A stretch of 64,000 nucleotides of DNA from Pseudomonadota bacterium (GTDB lineage Bacteria > Pseudomonadota > Gammaproteobacteria > Burkholderiales > Burkholderiaceae_C), in assembly GCA_023460715.1 (NCBI GenBank), contig JAEWPH010000304.1:1-64000 (forward strand), in the 5' to 3' direction. Both the position numbers and the translations under genes were made by a program. Shown piece by piece: positions 47,992-56,124 of this stretch; within the stretch, counting starts at the first letter, position 1, and each line of letters starts with the position of its first letter. The notes under the pieces are model-generated. The model was not told where the DNA came from, did no database searches, and was given only the letters and a program-made list of their open reading frames with translations.

Positions 47992-48768
47992 ATGACCGAA
48001 GCCCACCAGGACATCCTGGTCCACACCGAACACGGCGTGGCCACCATCACCTTCAACCGCGTCGAGAAGAAGAATTCGATCACCCGCGCGATGTACTCTG
48101 CCCTGGCCGATGCGTTCGACGCTGCGGCGCAGGACAACGCCGTGCGCGTCGTGGTGCTGCAGGGCGATGTGGCGATCTTCAGTGCCGGCAACGACATCGG
48201 CGACTTTCTGGAGCTACCGCCCTCCACGCCGGATTCGCCGGTGTTTCGTTTCCTGCGCGGCATCGCCACCTTTCCCAAGCCCGTCATCGCCGCCGTGTGC
48301 GGCCCGGCCGTGGGCATCGGCACCACCCTGCTGTTCCATTGCGACCTGGTTTACGCGGGCGACAACGCCGCGTTCTCCATGCCCTTCGTGAACCTGGGCC
48401 TGTGCCCTGAGGCGGCCTCCAGCCTGCTGGCGCCGCAGCTGCTGGGCTACCACCGCGCCGCCGAGGCGCTGCTGCTGGGCGAGCCCTTCATGGCCGAGGC
48501 GGCGCTGGAGGTGGGCCTGGTCAACCGCGTCGTGCCGCCCACCGAATGCAACATGGTGGCCCAGACCCAGGCCCGCAAGCTGGCCGGCAAGCCGCTGAGT
48601 TCGCTGGTGGAGACCAAGCGCCTGATGAAGAAGTCCTCGCAGTCGGCCGTGCTCGAACGCATGGCGGAAGAGGGCGAGAGCTTCGGCCGCATGCTGCGCG
48701 AGCCTGCTGCGCGCGAGGCGTTCACGGCCTTCATGGAGAAGCGCCGTCCCGACTTCAGCGCCAGCTGA
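47992..48768 (+). CDS. Enoyl-CoA hydratase/isomerase family protein
   Basis: A 258-residue crotonase. Oxyanion-hole stretches FSAGNDIGDFLELP and GPAVGIGTTLLFHCDLVYAG are visible, with the acidic region FVNLGLCPEAASSLLAPQLLG. The Glu of PEAAS is placed as in enoyl-CoA isomerases, so a delta3-delta2 isomerase role is possible. ACGGAG is seven bases before the ATG. It is the last gene of the cluster, convergent with mtgA. Confidence 0.9.
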   Translation: MTEAHQDILVHTEHGVATITFNRVEKKNSITRAMYSALADAFDAAAQDNAVRVVVLQGDVAIFSAGNDIGDFLELPPSTPDSPVFRFLRGIATFPKPVIAAVCGPAVGIGTTLLFHCDLVYAGDNAAFSMPFVNLGLCPEAASSLLAPQLLGYHRAAEALLLGEPFMAEAALEVGLVNRVVPPTECNMVAQTQARKLAGKPLSSLVETKRLMKKSSQSAVLERMAEEGESFGRMLREPAAREAFTAFMEKRRPDFSAS

Positions 48769-48829
48769 GGCGGTGGTAGAGACACCGCTCTGAGCGGCGG
48801 TGCCGCTCCGTGCGGTCGCCAGCGGTCGC

Positions 48830-49564
48830 TCAGGGTAGTTCCGCCGACCCCATCCGGCCCATGATGACCCGGGCGCGCCCCGAGAGGTAGGCGGAGCCCG
48901 GCGTTTTCTCGAACCGCTTGGGCTGCGGCAGCATCACCGCCAGGCGGGCCGCCTCGGCCGCGCTCAGGCGCGCAGCGCTCTTGCGGAAGTAGTGCTGGGC
49001 CGCTGCCTCGGCTCCGAACACGCCGTCGCCCCATTCCACGCTATTGAGGTAGATCTCCAGGATGCGCTGCTTGCTCAGCAGGTGCTCCAGCGCCAGCGTG
49101 AGAACGAACTCCTGCCCCTTGCGCAGCAGCGTGCGCTCGCCCGACAGCAGCAGGTTTTTGGCCAGCTGCTGGGTGATGGTGGAGCCGCCCACGATCTTGG
49201 CCGGCCGCACCGCACGGGCGGGCGCGGCGTCCTGGCGCTTCTGGAACTGGGCCTCGGCGCGCGCATTCTTCTCCCAGGCGGCCTCGATGGCGTTCCAGTC
49301 CACACCGTCGTGGTTGACGAAGCCGTCGTCCTCGGAGGCGATCACCGCACGCTTGAGCGTGTCGGCGATCTCGCCGTAGGCCACCCACTCCTGGCGCCAG
49401 CGCACGCCGCCGCGGTCGGCGATCTGGGCCCAGGCCTCGGAGCGCTGGAAGCTCGTCGATTCAGGGGCCACCACCGCCATGAGCGCGATGCGGCCCACGA
49501 AGAACAGCTGCAGCGCCACGAAGGCCAGCAGACCCAATCCGATCCAGCGCAGCAGGGCTTTCAT
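48830..49564 (-). CDS. mtgA: Monofunctional biosynthetic peptidoglycan transglycosylase
   Basis: A 244-residue GT51 enzyme polymerising lipid II into glycan strands at the outer face of the inner membrane. N-terminal membrane anchor (residues ~4-26), then IASEDDGFVNHDGVDW (catalytic Glu), GGSTITQQLAKNLLLS, LALEHLLSKQRILEIYLNSVEWG and FGAEAAAQHYFRKSA. No transpeptidase domain, as expected for MtgA. aroE lies 28 bases upstream on the same strand, so the two are probably co-transcribed. Confidence 0.95.
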   Translation of the reverse strand: MKALLRWIGLGLLAFVALQLFFVGRIALMAVVAPESTSFQRSEAWAQIADRGGVRWRQEWVAYGEIADTLKRAVIASEDDGFVNHDGVDWNAIEAAWEKNARAEAQFQKRQDAAPARAVRPAKIVGGSTITQQLAKNLLLSGERTLLRKGQEFVLTLALEHLLSKQRILEIYLNSVEWGDGVFGAEAAAQHYFRKSAARLSAAEAARLAVMLPQPKRFEKTPGSAYLSGRARVIMGRMGSAELP

Positions 49565-49592
49565 CGTGTGTCCGTCCTGTACGTGCCAGCCG

Positions 49593-50453
49593 TCACTGGC
49601 CTGCCGCGATGGCGGCCCGCAGCTCTGCCAGCACCTGCGCGGAGGGCGGACGCACGCCGCGCCACAGCGCGAAGGCCTCGGCCGCCTGCTCCACCAGCAT
49701 GCCGAGCCCGTCGCGCGCCACGGCGCCGTGCTGGCGCGCCCAGTCCAGAAAGCCCTGGGCCGCGGGGCCGTACATCATGTCGTAGGCCAGACTGCCGGGG
49801 CGCAGCACCCGGGCAGGCACCGGAACGCCGCCGCCCGCCAGGCTGCTGGCCGTGGCGTTGATGATCACATCGAAATCGCCCTCCAGCGCTTGTATATCAA
49901 GCGCAAGCAGCTCTACTTTTTGTAGCGTCGCCAGGCCGGCATGGCTGTGCACCAGGGCTTCGGCGCGTGCGTGCGTGCGGTTGGTCACCACGATGCGGCG
50001 GGGGCGCTCGTACAGCAGCGGCCCGAGCACGCCGGCCGCCGCGCCGCCCGCGCCCACCAGCAGCACGTCGCGCCCGGTCAGCGGCACCTGGGCGTTGCGC
50101 GTGATGTCGGCCACCAGGCCCAGGCCGTCGGTGTTGTCGGCCGTGATGGCGCCGTCGCTGCCGAAGACCAGCGTGTTGGCGGCGCCGGCCAGCTGCACGC
50201 GCTCGCTGCGTTCGGTGGCGCGCTCCGCGGCTTCGAGCTTGAACGGCACGGTGACGTTGCAGCCGCGCCCGCCAGCGCCGGCAAAGTCGTGCAGCGCAGC
50301 GGCGAAGCCGTCCACCGGCACGAGGCGGCGTTCGTACACCAGGGCCTGGCCGGTCAGCTCGGCAAAGCGTGCGTGGATCCAGGGCGAGCGGCTGTGCGCG
50401 ATGGGGTTGCCCATCACGCAGTAGCTGGCAGGGGCGGCGGTCGAAGCAGTCAT
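49593..50453 (-). CDS. aroE: Shikimate dehydrogenase
   Basis: A 286-residue NADPH-dependent enzyme reducing 3-dehydroshikimate. Seen are YCVMGNPIAHSRSPWIHA (shikimate-binding Ser residues), NVTVPFK with the catalytic Lys, NTDGLGLVADI, VLLVGAGGAAAGVL (nucleotide motif), VTNRTHARAEAL and LVEQAAEAFALWRG. A family A repeat encodes LQKVELLALDIQALE, a stretch that is short and variable in relatives. Start 50453 begins just before the conserved domain; an ATG at 50573 would give a four-base overlap with the upstream gene but adds an Arg/Pro-rich non-conserved leader. Confidence 0.94.
   Translation of the reverse strand: MTASTAAPASYCVMGNPIAHSRSPWIHARFAELTGQALVYERRLVPVDGFAAALHDFAGAGGRGCNVTVPFKLEAAERATERSERVQLAGAANTLVFGSDGAITADNTDGLGLVADITRNAQVPLTGRDVLLVGAGGAAAGVLGPLLYERPRRIVVTNRTHARAEALVHSHAGLATLQKVELLALDIQALEGDFDVIINATASSLAGGGVPVPARVLRPGSLAYDMMYGPAAQGFLDWARQHGAVARDGLGMLVEQAAEAFALWRGVRPPSAQVLAELRAAIAAGQ
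49881..49926 (-). repeat. Family A repeat, copy A8, inside aroE
   Basis: The core GCGCTTGTATATCAAGCGC at 49886-49904 is palindromic, with the arm GCTCTACTTTTTGTAGC on the plus-strand right. Relative to aroE the arm precedes the core. It is read in frame, with GCG CTT as codons. Confidence 0.75.
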
Positions 50454-50569
50454 GGGGAAAGGGAAACAGTCAGGGGCTGCGTGCGTGCGTGTGCGCGTTC
50501 GGGTGCCGGGGCGCGGCCTGCGGTGCGGTCCCCGCGCAGGCGGCGGGGGCCGGCGCACGCCGCGGGTCG

Positions 50570-51430
50570 TCATCTCACCGTCGTCTCCAGCGTCTGGTCT
50601 CGGGTGAACTTGAAGCGCGAGACCACGGCGATCTGGTCGGCCTTGGCGCGCATCGCCTTGTCGAAGGTGCCGAACGGGCCGGCCGCGCGGGCGATGGCCT
50701 CCGCGCGGCGGTCCAGCAGGCTGTTGCCCGATCCCTGGACGACCTCGGTGGTGAGCACGCGGCCGTCGTGGTTCACGGTGACGATCATGGTCAGCTCGCC
50801 GTAGAGCTTCTTGCCGGCCTGCTCGGGAAAGTTCTCGGTGCCCTTGTCCTCGATCTTGCGGCGCAGCGCGTCGTAGTACACGGCATAGGCCTCTTCGCGC
50901 GTGGCCGGGCTGATGTAGCGCTTGCGCGGGCGGGCGTTCTCTTCGTTGATGCGCTTTTCGATCTCGGCCAGCAGCTTGACCAGCTGGCGGCGCTTTTCTT
51001 CCTGCGTCTGCGCCTCGGTGGCCTGGCTGGTCGGGCGCGGATCGGGCACCGGCATGCTGGCCAGTTGCTTGCGCAGCTGGGCGAGCATCTGGTTCTGCTG
51101 CTCCAGCATGGCGTCCATCTTGCGCTGCATTTCCTCGAAATCATCGCCCACGGCCGTGATGGCGGAGTAGGGCAGGGGGCTGGTGGCGCGGCCCTGGGCC
51201 GCTTCGCCGCCGCCGGCCAGCGAGGTCTGGGCGATGGCCTGGGCCTTGTCCGGGCGCTCGTTGGACTTGGCGTTCACCAGGATCACCTCCAGGGGCGTGT
51301 CCTGGAAGACCCGGTTGAAGCTCTCCGGATCGATGAAACGCACCGACAGCAGCACGGCGTGCACGGCCACCGAGGCCGTGAGGGCCCACTGCAGCGCGCC
51401 AATGCGGCGAAAGAGGGCCGGCAGCTTCAT
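50570..51430 (-). CDS. TonB-like energy transducer
   Basis: 286 residues: a short cytoplasmic start, one membrane span (~14-30, WALTASVAVHAVLLSV), then a Gln/Met-rich coiled coil (DDFEEMQRKMDAMLEQQNQ) and charged helices. The C-terminal TonB-type domain has YGELTMIVTVNHDGRVLTTEVVQGSGNSLLD in parts. Members of this family couple the proton gradient to outer-membrane transport, but no ExbB/ExbD or receptor gene is adjacent. Start 51430 places the span correctly. aroE lies 116 bases downstream. Confidence 0.85.
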   Translation of the reverse strand: MKLPALFRRIGALQWALTASVAVHAVLLSVRFIDPESFNRVFQDTPLEVILVNAKSNERPDKAQAIAQTSLAGGGEAAQGRATSPLPYSAITAVGDDFEEMQRKMDAMLEQQNQMLAQLRKQLASMPVPDPRPTSQATEAQTQEEKRRQLVKLLAEIEKRINEENARPRKRYISPATREEAYAVYYDALRRKIEDKGTENFPEQAGKKLYGELTMIVTVNHDGRVLTTEVVQGSGNSLLDRRAEAIARAAGPFGTFDKAMRAKADQIAVVSRFKFTRDQTLETTVR

Positions 51431-51509
51431 CGCCGGGCCGCTCCAGCAGGGCGGCCGGCGCCGGCGGGGCGCAGCAGCCACAGGGGACGGGGGGCGTGGA
51501 GGTGTGTGT

Positions 51510-53588
51510 TCACGGCGCCCGATTATCGGTGCCGGCGGCCTCCGCCTCGTTCACGTCCACGGCAATGGCGATGGGGCCGGCCACGGCCTCGTCGTCGTCG
51601 CCCTCGGGCTCGTCCACCGGGCCGTCATCGCTGGCATCCTGCGGGTCGTCCAGGCGCTCCAGCACCGTGCCGCTGATGTCGAGCGTGATCTCGTCGATCT
51701 CGCCCAGCTTCACGCGCACCCGCGCGCCGCGCGGCAGGTTCTGCGCGCCCAGCACGGGCAGCACCAGGGGCAGGGCATCGGCGCGCACCAGGAAGCTGCC
51801 CCCGGGGCCTTCCTTGAACACGGTGGCCTCGATCTCTGTGATCTCGTTTTGCTGCAGGTACTGCAGCGTCCAGAAGCGTTCCATGCCGGCCTGGTAGCCG
51901 TTGTAGGCGCTGTAGGCGCCGTCGAAGCTGCTGATGATGGAAAACAGGTCGGCGTCCTTGGGCTTGAACGGCGCGGCCAGCGCGGCCGTCTTACCGTGGC
52001 GCACGCAGGCAATGATCTGCCACTGGTTCACCAGATCGACATAGCGGCGCAGCGGCGAGGTGGCCCAGGCGTAGCTCTTCACGCCGATGCCGGCGTGCGG
52101 CAGCGCCTTGGTGCCCATGCGCACCTTCACGCCGGGCGCCAGGCTGGCCTGGCTGCGGTAGATGCCCGGCACGCCGTGCTCGGCCAGCAACTGGCCCCAG
52201 GTGCTGTTGGCGACGATGGCGGCCTCGGCCACGATCAGGTCGAGCGGCGCGCCGCGCTTGCGCGTGGTGATGGACACCGTCTCGCGGCCCGTGGGCTCGG
52301 CGCCGTCGTTGCCGGCGAGGCGGAAGTTGTAGTCCGGCCGGTTGAAGGTCTCGGGCTTGCCGCGCACCACTTCGCGCTGGGCCTTGAGGCTCTTGGCGAG
52401 GCGATGCAAAAAGGAGAGCTGCTCGCGCCGTTCCAGCAAGGGCTGGGGCGTGTTCTGGACCTGAACCGAGGGGTCGCTCAGCCATTCCTCGGTCACGATG
52501 TGGTCGAGCTGGTCGTGGCGCAGGTTCACGGCCACGGGCACGCGCTCCAGCTTGGTTTCGGTGCCGGTGATCTCCAAAGTCTCTTCGTTGATCGTCACGT
52601 AGAGCGACACGGCCGGGTTGGCGCGGCCTTCGTCCAGCGTGTAGATGCGCACCACCTCGTCGGGCAGCATGGTGATCTTGTAGCCGGGCATGTAGACCGT
52701 GGACAGGCGGTTGCGGCCCAGCTGGTCGAGCGGTGTGCCCGGCACGATGGCCAGGCCCGGCGCGGCGATGTGGATGCCGAGTGTGACGGTGCCGGTGCCC
52801 AGGCCTTGCACGGACAGCGCATCGTCGATTTCCGTCGTCTGCGAATCGTCGATGGAATACGCCTGCACGGGCGCAAGCGGCAGGTCCTCGGGCGGCTGCG
52901 GCGCGGTGACGGCGGGGAAGCCCGTGCCCTTGGGGAAGTTCTCGAACAGGAAACGCTTCCAGTGGAACTGGTAGGGCGAGTCGATGGCGCCGGCCTGCTG
53001 CAGCAGGTCGAGCGGCGCCTTGTGCGTGGCGCGGCTGGCTTCCACCACGGCCTTGTATTCGGGCGCGTTCTTGTCGGGCTTGAACAGGATCTTGTAGAGC
53101 TGCTCGCGGATCGGCTGCGGGCATTCGCCCCGGCCCAGGGCGGCGGCCCATTCGTCGATCTGCGCCAGGATGGCCTTTTTCTTCTCGATGGCGGCCAGCG
53201 CCTGCTGCAGGATCTCGGCCGGGGCCTTCTTGAAGCGGCCCTTGCCGGCGCGGCGGAAGTAATGCGGCGCCTCGTAGAGCGCAAACAGCGCGCCGGCCTG
53301 CTGGGCCAGCGTGGCGTTGGCGGAGAAGTAGTCGCGTGCCAGGTCGGCAAAGCCGAACTCTTCCTCGGGGGCGAATTCCCAGGCCAGCGGCAGCTCGATC
53401 TCGGCGGCCACGGACTGCGCCTCGCGCACCAGATCGGCGGGCGCGGGCTTCTCGAACTTCAGCAGGATGTGGGCGCCCTTGACCTTGACGCGCTTGCCGG
53501 AATCCAGCTCGATCTGTGCGGAGCTTTCGGCCTCGGAGAGGATACGGCCGGCCAGGAATTTGCCGGCTTCTTCAAACAATGCATGCAT
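51510..53588 (-). CDS. RNB-domain ribonuclease (RNase II/R-like)
   Basis: A 692-residue 3'-5' exoribonuclease-like protein. N-terminal ~1-230: helical and cold-shock-like part starting MHALFEEAGKFLAGRILSEA. Catalytic RNB domain with YSIDDSQTTEIDDALSVQ (the metal-binding Asp series), AAPGLAIVPGTPLD, RLSTVYMPG and WATSPLRRYVDLVNQ. The C-terminal acidic tail (DDPQDASDDGPVDEPEGDDDE) follows a weak S1-like segment. A second ATG three codons upstream is possible and no ribosome site decides. It is shorter than E. coli RNase R, so RNase II-like is the safer name. Confidence 0.9.
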   Translation of the reverse strand: MHALFEEAGKFLAGRILSEAESSAQIELDSGKRVKVKGAHILLKFEKPAPADLVREAQSVAAEIELPLAWEFAPEEEFGFADLARDYFSANATLAQQAGALFALYEAPHYFRRAGKGRFKKAPAEILQQALAAIEKKKAILAQIDEWAAALGRGECPQPIREQLYKILFKPDKNAPEYKAVVEASRATHKAPLDLLQQAGAIDSPYQFHWKRFLFENFPKGTGFPAVTAPQPPEDLPLAPVQAYSIDDSQTTEIDDALSVQGLGTGTVTLGIHIAAPGLAIVPGTPLDQLGRNRLSTVYMPGYKITMLPDEVVRIYTLDEGRANPAVSLYVTINEETLEITGTETKLERVPVAVNLRHDQLDHIVTEEWLSDPSVQVQNTPQPLLERREQLSFLHRLAKSLKAQREVVRGKPETFNRPDYNFRLAGNDGAEPTGRETVSITTRKRGAPLDLIVAEAAIVANSTWGQLLAEHGVPGIYRSQASLAPGVKVRMGTKALPHAGIGVKSYAWATSPLRRYVDLVNQWQIIACVRHGKTAALAAPFKPKDADLFSIISSFDGAYSAYNGYQAGMERFWTLQYLQQNEITEIEATVFKEGPGGSFLVRADALPLVLPVLGAQNLPRGARVRVKLGEIDEITLDISGTVLERLDDPQDASDDGPVDEPEGDDDEAVAGPIAIAVDVNEAEAAGTDNRAP

Positions 53589-53655
53589 GGCCGGCATTGT
53601 CCCATGGGCCGCCCGGGTGGCCGGAGCGGGGGCGTTGTCGTGCAGCGGGCGGCGG

Positions 53656-53696
53656 CAATAAAAAGCAATGCTATTGATTGGATAGCTGCTTGCGCA
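53656..53696 (+). repeat. Partial family A repeat, copy A9
   Basis: Upstream of the divergent RNB and PglL-like genes. GCTATTGATTGGATAGCTGC then TTGCGC is the arm plus half core; the other half is missing. Confidence 0.6.
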
Positions 53697-53839
53697 ATAC
53701 CCACGGGCGATGCGGCCGATTTTGTTTCATATTTCGGCCGGAGCCTGCGCCCCCTATGATCGAGCCCTTTCCCGCCGCCGCCCCTCCAGGCCGGTGTCCG
53801 CCCGTCCGCACCCCCCGCGGCGCCCCTGCTGCCCCTTCG

Positions 53840-55450
53840 ATGTCCGCCTTCAACGTTTTTGCTTCGCTGCTGGCCGTGGCGCTGCCTTTTCTCTTCGCGC
53901 GCACGCAGGCCCCGCTGTCCAACTTCTGGCCGTTGATGGTCGCGGGCGGCTGTGCCTGGCTGCTGGCGGCGCTGGCATGGGTGCGGGCCGGGCAGGGCGC
54001 GGGCCGGGGGCAGGCGGCTTCCTCCACCCAGCCTGCCGTGGCCCTGGCCGCCGGCCTGCTGCTGGGGGCCGTGGTGGGCGCGTGCATCGGGCTGCTGCAG
54101 TTCTTCCGCGGCGACCTGGGTTGGGCGCCCTGGGTGTATCCGGCCTCCATCGGCGAGGCGCTGGGCAACCTGCGCCAGCGCAACCAGCAGGCCACCCTGA
54201 TGGCGCTGGGCCTGTGGGCGCTGGTGTGGTGGGTGGGCCGCGCGGCGGCCTGCACGCAGGGGCAGCCGTTGCTGCCCGGCGGCAGGGTGCGCACAGGGCG
54301 GGTCAGCGACTGGCTGGTGCGCCTGTCGGGCTTTCTCACGCCCTGGGCGCTGGTGCCCATCGCCGCCTGCGCCGCCGCGACTGCTTCCCGCACGGGGGCA
54401 TTGGAGTGGGGCGTGCTGCTGGTGCTGCTGATCCTGTGGCGCCGCTCCATGGGCTGGCTGCCGCTGGGGCTGGCCGGCGCGGGCGTGCTGCTGTACCTGG
54501 GCGCCGCCTGGGCGTTGCCGCACCTGCTGGAGCAGTGGACGGGCGTTGCCATGGACGGCCTGTTCGACCGCCTGGGCGGCGGCGAGCGCTGCGGCACGCG
54601 CTCGGTGCTCTGGCCCAACATGTTGCACCTGATCGCCCAGAAGCCCTGGACCGGCTGGGGCTGGGGCGAGCTGGACTACGCCCACTACGCCACGCTGTTC
54701 CCCGGCGAGCGCTTCTGCGTGCTGGTGGACAACGCGCACAACCTGCCGCTGCACCTTGCCGTGGAACTCGGCCTGCCGGTGGCGCTGGCCTTCTGCGGTG
54801 CCGTGCTGTGGTGGGTGCTGCGCAGCCGCCCCTGGGCCGAGACCGATCCGCTGCGCCAGCTGGCGTGGGGGGTGCTGGCCGTGATCGGCGTGCACAGCCT
54901 GCTGGAATTTCCCCTGTGGTACGGCCCCTTCCAGCTGGCCACCGGCCTGGCGCTGTGGGTGCTGTGGCGGCCCCATCTGCCGTCGCTGGGGCCTGCGCTG
55001 CGGGCCGCCGTTGCCGTGGCCGGCCTGACCGTGCTGGCCTGGGGCGCCTGGCTGGCGCACGACTACGAGCGGGTGAGCGGCCTGTACCGCCCGGCGCCGC
55101 AGCGGGCCCCGCAGTACCAGGGCGACACCGCCGAGCAGGTGGCGCGGGAGACCACCTTCTTCCGCGACGCCGCCGCGTTCGCCTGGGTCACGACCACGCC
55201 CGTCACCGCGGCCAACGCCGCCACGCTGTACCCCGCGGCGCGCCGGCTGCTGCACTACTCGCCCGAGCCGCGCATCATCGAAGCCGTGCTGGCCAGCACG
55301 CGGCTGCTGGGCCTGGCCGACGAAGAGGCCTTCCACACCGAGCGCTACCGCATCGCGTATCCGCGGGACTACGCGGCCTGGGCCCGGTCCGTGGCCGCGC
55401 CGTCCGGGCCGCCTCCCAGCCCGCAGAAGCGCGCCACCTCGTCGATGTGA
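53840..55450 (+). CDS. PglL-family O-oligosaccharyltransferase / O-antigen ligase-like protein
   Basis: 536 residues with about eleven membrane spans and a large periplasmic loop containing GERCGTRSVLWPNMLHLIAQKPWTGWGWGELD (parts) and LVDNAHNLPLHLAVELGLP, where the His is typical of the Wzy_C/PglL motif. The C-terminal ~110 residues are soluble and helical. PglL-type enzymes move lipid-linked glycans to pilin or other proteins; the fold is shared with O-antigen ligases, so WaaL activity cannot be excluded. Starts at 53756 or further upstream are possible; 53840 directly precedes the first span. The 3' end overlaps the convergent esterase gene by 82 bases. Confidence 0.82.
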   Translation: MSAFNVFASLLAVALPFLFARTQAPLSNFWPLMVAGGCAWLLAALAWVRAGQGAGRGQAASSTQPAVALAAGLLLGAVVGACIGLLQFFRGDLGWAPWVYPASIGEALGNLRQRNQQATLMALGLWALVWWVGRAAACTQGQPLLPGGRVRTGRVSDWLVRLSGFLTPWALVPIAACAAATASRTGALEWGVLLVLLILWRRSMGWLPLGLAGAGVLLYLGAAWALPHLLEQWTGVAMDGLFDRLGGGERCGTRSVLWPNMLHLIAQKPWTGWGWGELDYAHYATLFPGERFCVLVDNAHNLPLHLAVELGLPVALAFCGAVLWWVLRSRPWAETDPLRQLAWGVLAVIGVHSLLEFPLWYGPFQLATGLALWVLWRPHLPSLGPALRAAVAVAGLTVLAWGAWLAHDYERVSGLYRPAPQRAPQYQGDTAEQVARETTFFRDAAAFAWVTTTPVTAANAATLYPAARRLLHYSPEPRIIEAVLASTRLLGLADEEAFHTERYRIAYPRDYAAWARSVAAPSGPPPSPQKRATSSM

Positions 55451-55998
55451 TCGGGGAAGGCGCTGAGGGCGTGGTCTCCGCCCTCCAGCAGCCGCTGCTG
55501 CGCGTCGGCGTAACGCGCGGCCATTTCGCGCCAGTCCAGCAATTCGTCGCCCTTGGCGATGACGGCCAGCTCCGGCGCCGCCGGGGCGCGGCCGCGCACG
55601 TCCAGCGCGCGCAGCTCGGCGATGTATTCGGGGCGGAAGTAGAAGTGCTGCGCCGGGTCGTGCCAAGCCGTCTGCTCGCCGATGTAGCGCTCCAGATCGC
55701 GCGCCGGGTCCACAGCCGGGTTGAGCAGCACGCTGGGGCAGGCTTGCCGCTGCGCGACCCAGCTGGCGTAGTAGCCGCCCAGGGACGAGCCCACCACCGC
55801 CATGGCCGCGCGCGGCCAGTCGGCGATGCCGGCCGCCACCAGGGCCATCGCCTCCCGCGGGGAGGGCGGCAGCTGCGGGCACCAGAAGTGCACGCCGGGA
55901 TGCCGCGTGGCCACGTGGTCGGCCATCAGCCGGGCCTTGGCCGACTGGGGCGAGGAGCGGAAGCCGTGCAGGTAGAGCAGGTGGGTGGTCTGGGTCAT
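55369..55998 (-). CDS. YqiA/YcfP-like alpha/beta-fold esterase
   Basis: 209 residues. LLYLHGFRSSPQSAKARLM at the N-terminus, the nucleophile elbow VVGSSLGGYYA, LNPAVDPARDLERYIG and a likely catalytic His in LEGGDHALSAFPDHI mark the YqiA family of small esterases with unknown natural substrate. The open frame extends far upstream opposite rodA and tldD, but family similarity begins at ATG 55998. Its stop lies inside the convergent PglL-like gene. Confidence 0.88.
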   Translation of the reverse strand: MTQTTHLLYLHGFRSSPQSAKARLMADHVATRHPGVHFWCPQLPPSPREAMALVAAGIADWPRAAMAVVGSSLGGYYASWVAQRQACPSVLLNPAVDPARDLERYIGEQTAWHDPAQHFYFRPEYIAELRALDVRGRAPAAPELAVIAKGDELLDWREMAARYADAQQRLLEGGDHALSAFPDHIDEVARFCGLGGGPDGAATDRAQAA

Positions 55999-56110
55999 GG
56001 TGGGGAAGAGGCGAGAGGACGCGGGGCCGGGACGGGGCGTGCAGCCCATTCTGCCTTGCCGGTCTCGCGCCCCTTTGGCCCCGCCGTGTGCCGGCGCGGT
56101 CCGTGCGCCC

Positions 56111-56116
56111 GATAAT
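56111..56116 (+). promoter_or_regulatory. Probable -10 box of rodA
   Basis: GATAAT eight bases before the rodA ATG, no ribosome site between. Confidence 0.4.
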
Positions 56117-56124
56117 CGCGCCCC

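Noticed and set aside
48769..48829. GC-rich inverted segments between the enoyl-CoA hydratase gene and mtgA as a terminator
   Set aside because: Stems are short and no T-run follows; not enough to call.
50454..50573. Earlier aroE start overlapping the stop of the TonB-like gene (ATGA)
   Set aside because: The overlap looks attractive, but the 40 added residues are Arg/Pro/Thr repeats unlike any AroE, and the conserved domain begins after the later ATG.
51183..53759. An 858-codon plus-strand open frame opposite the RNB ribonuclease gene
   Set aside because: Antisense shadow; composition typical of such frames and no domain.
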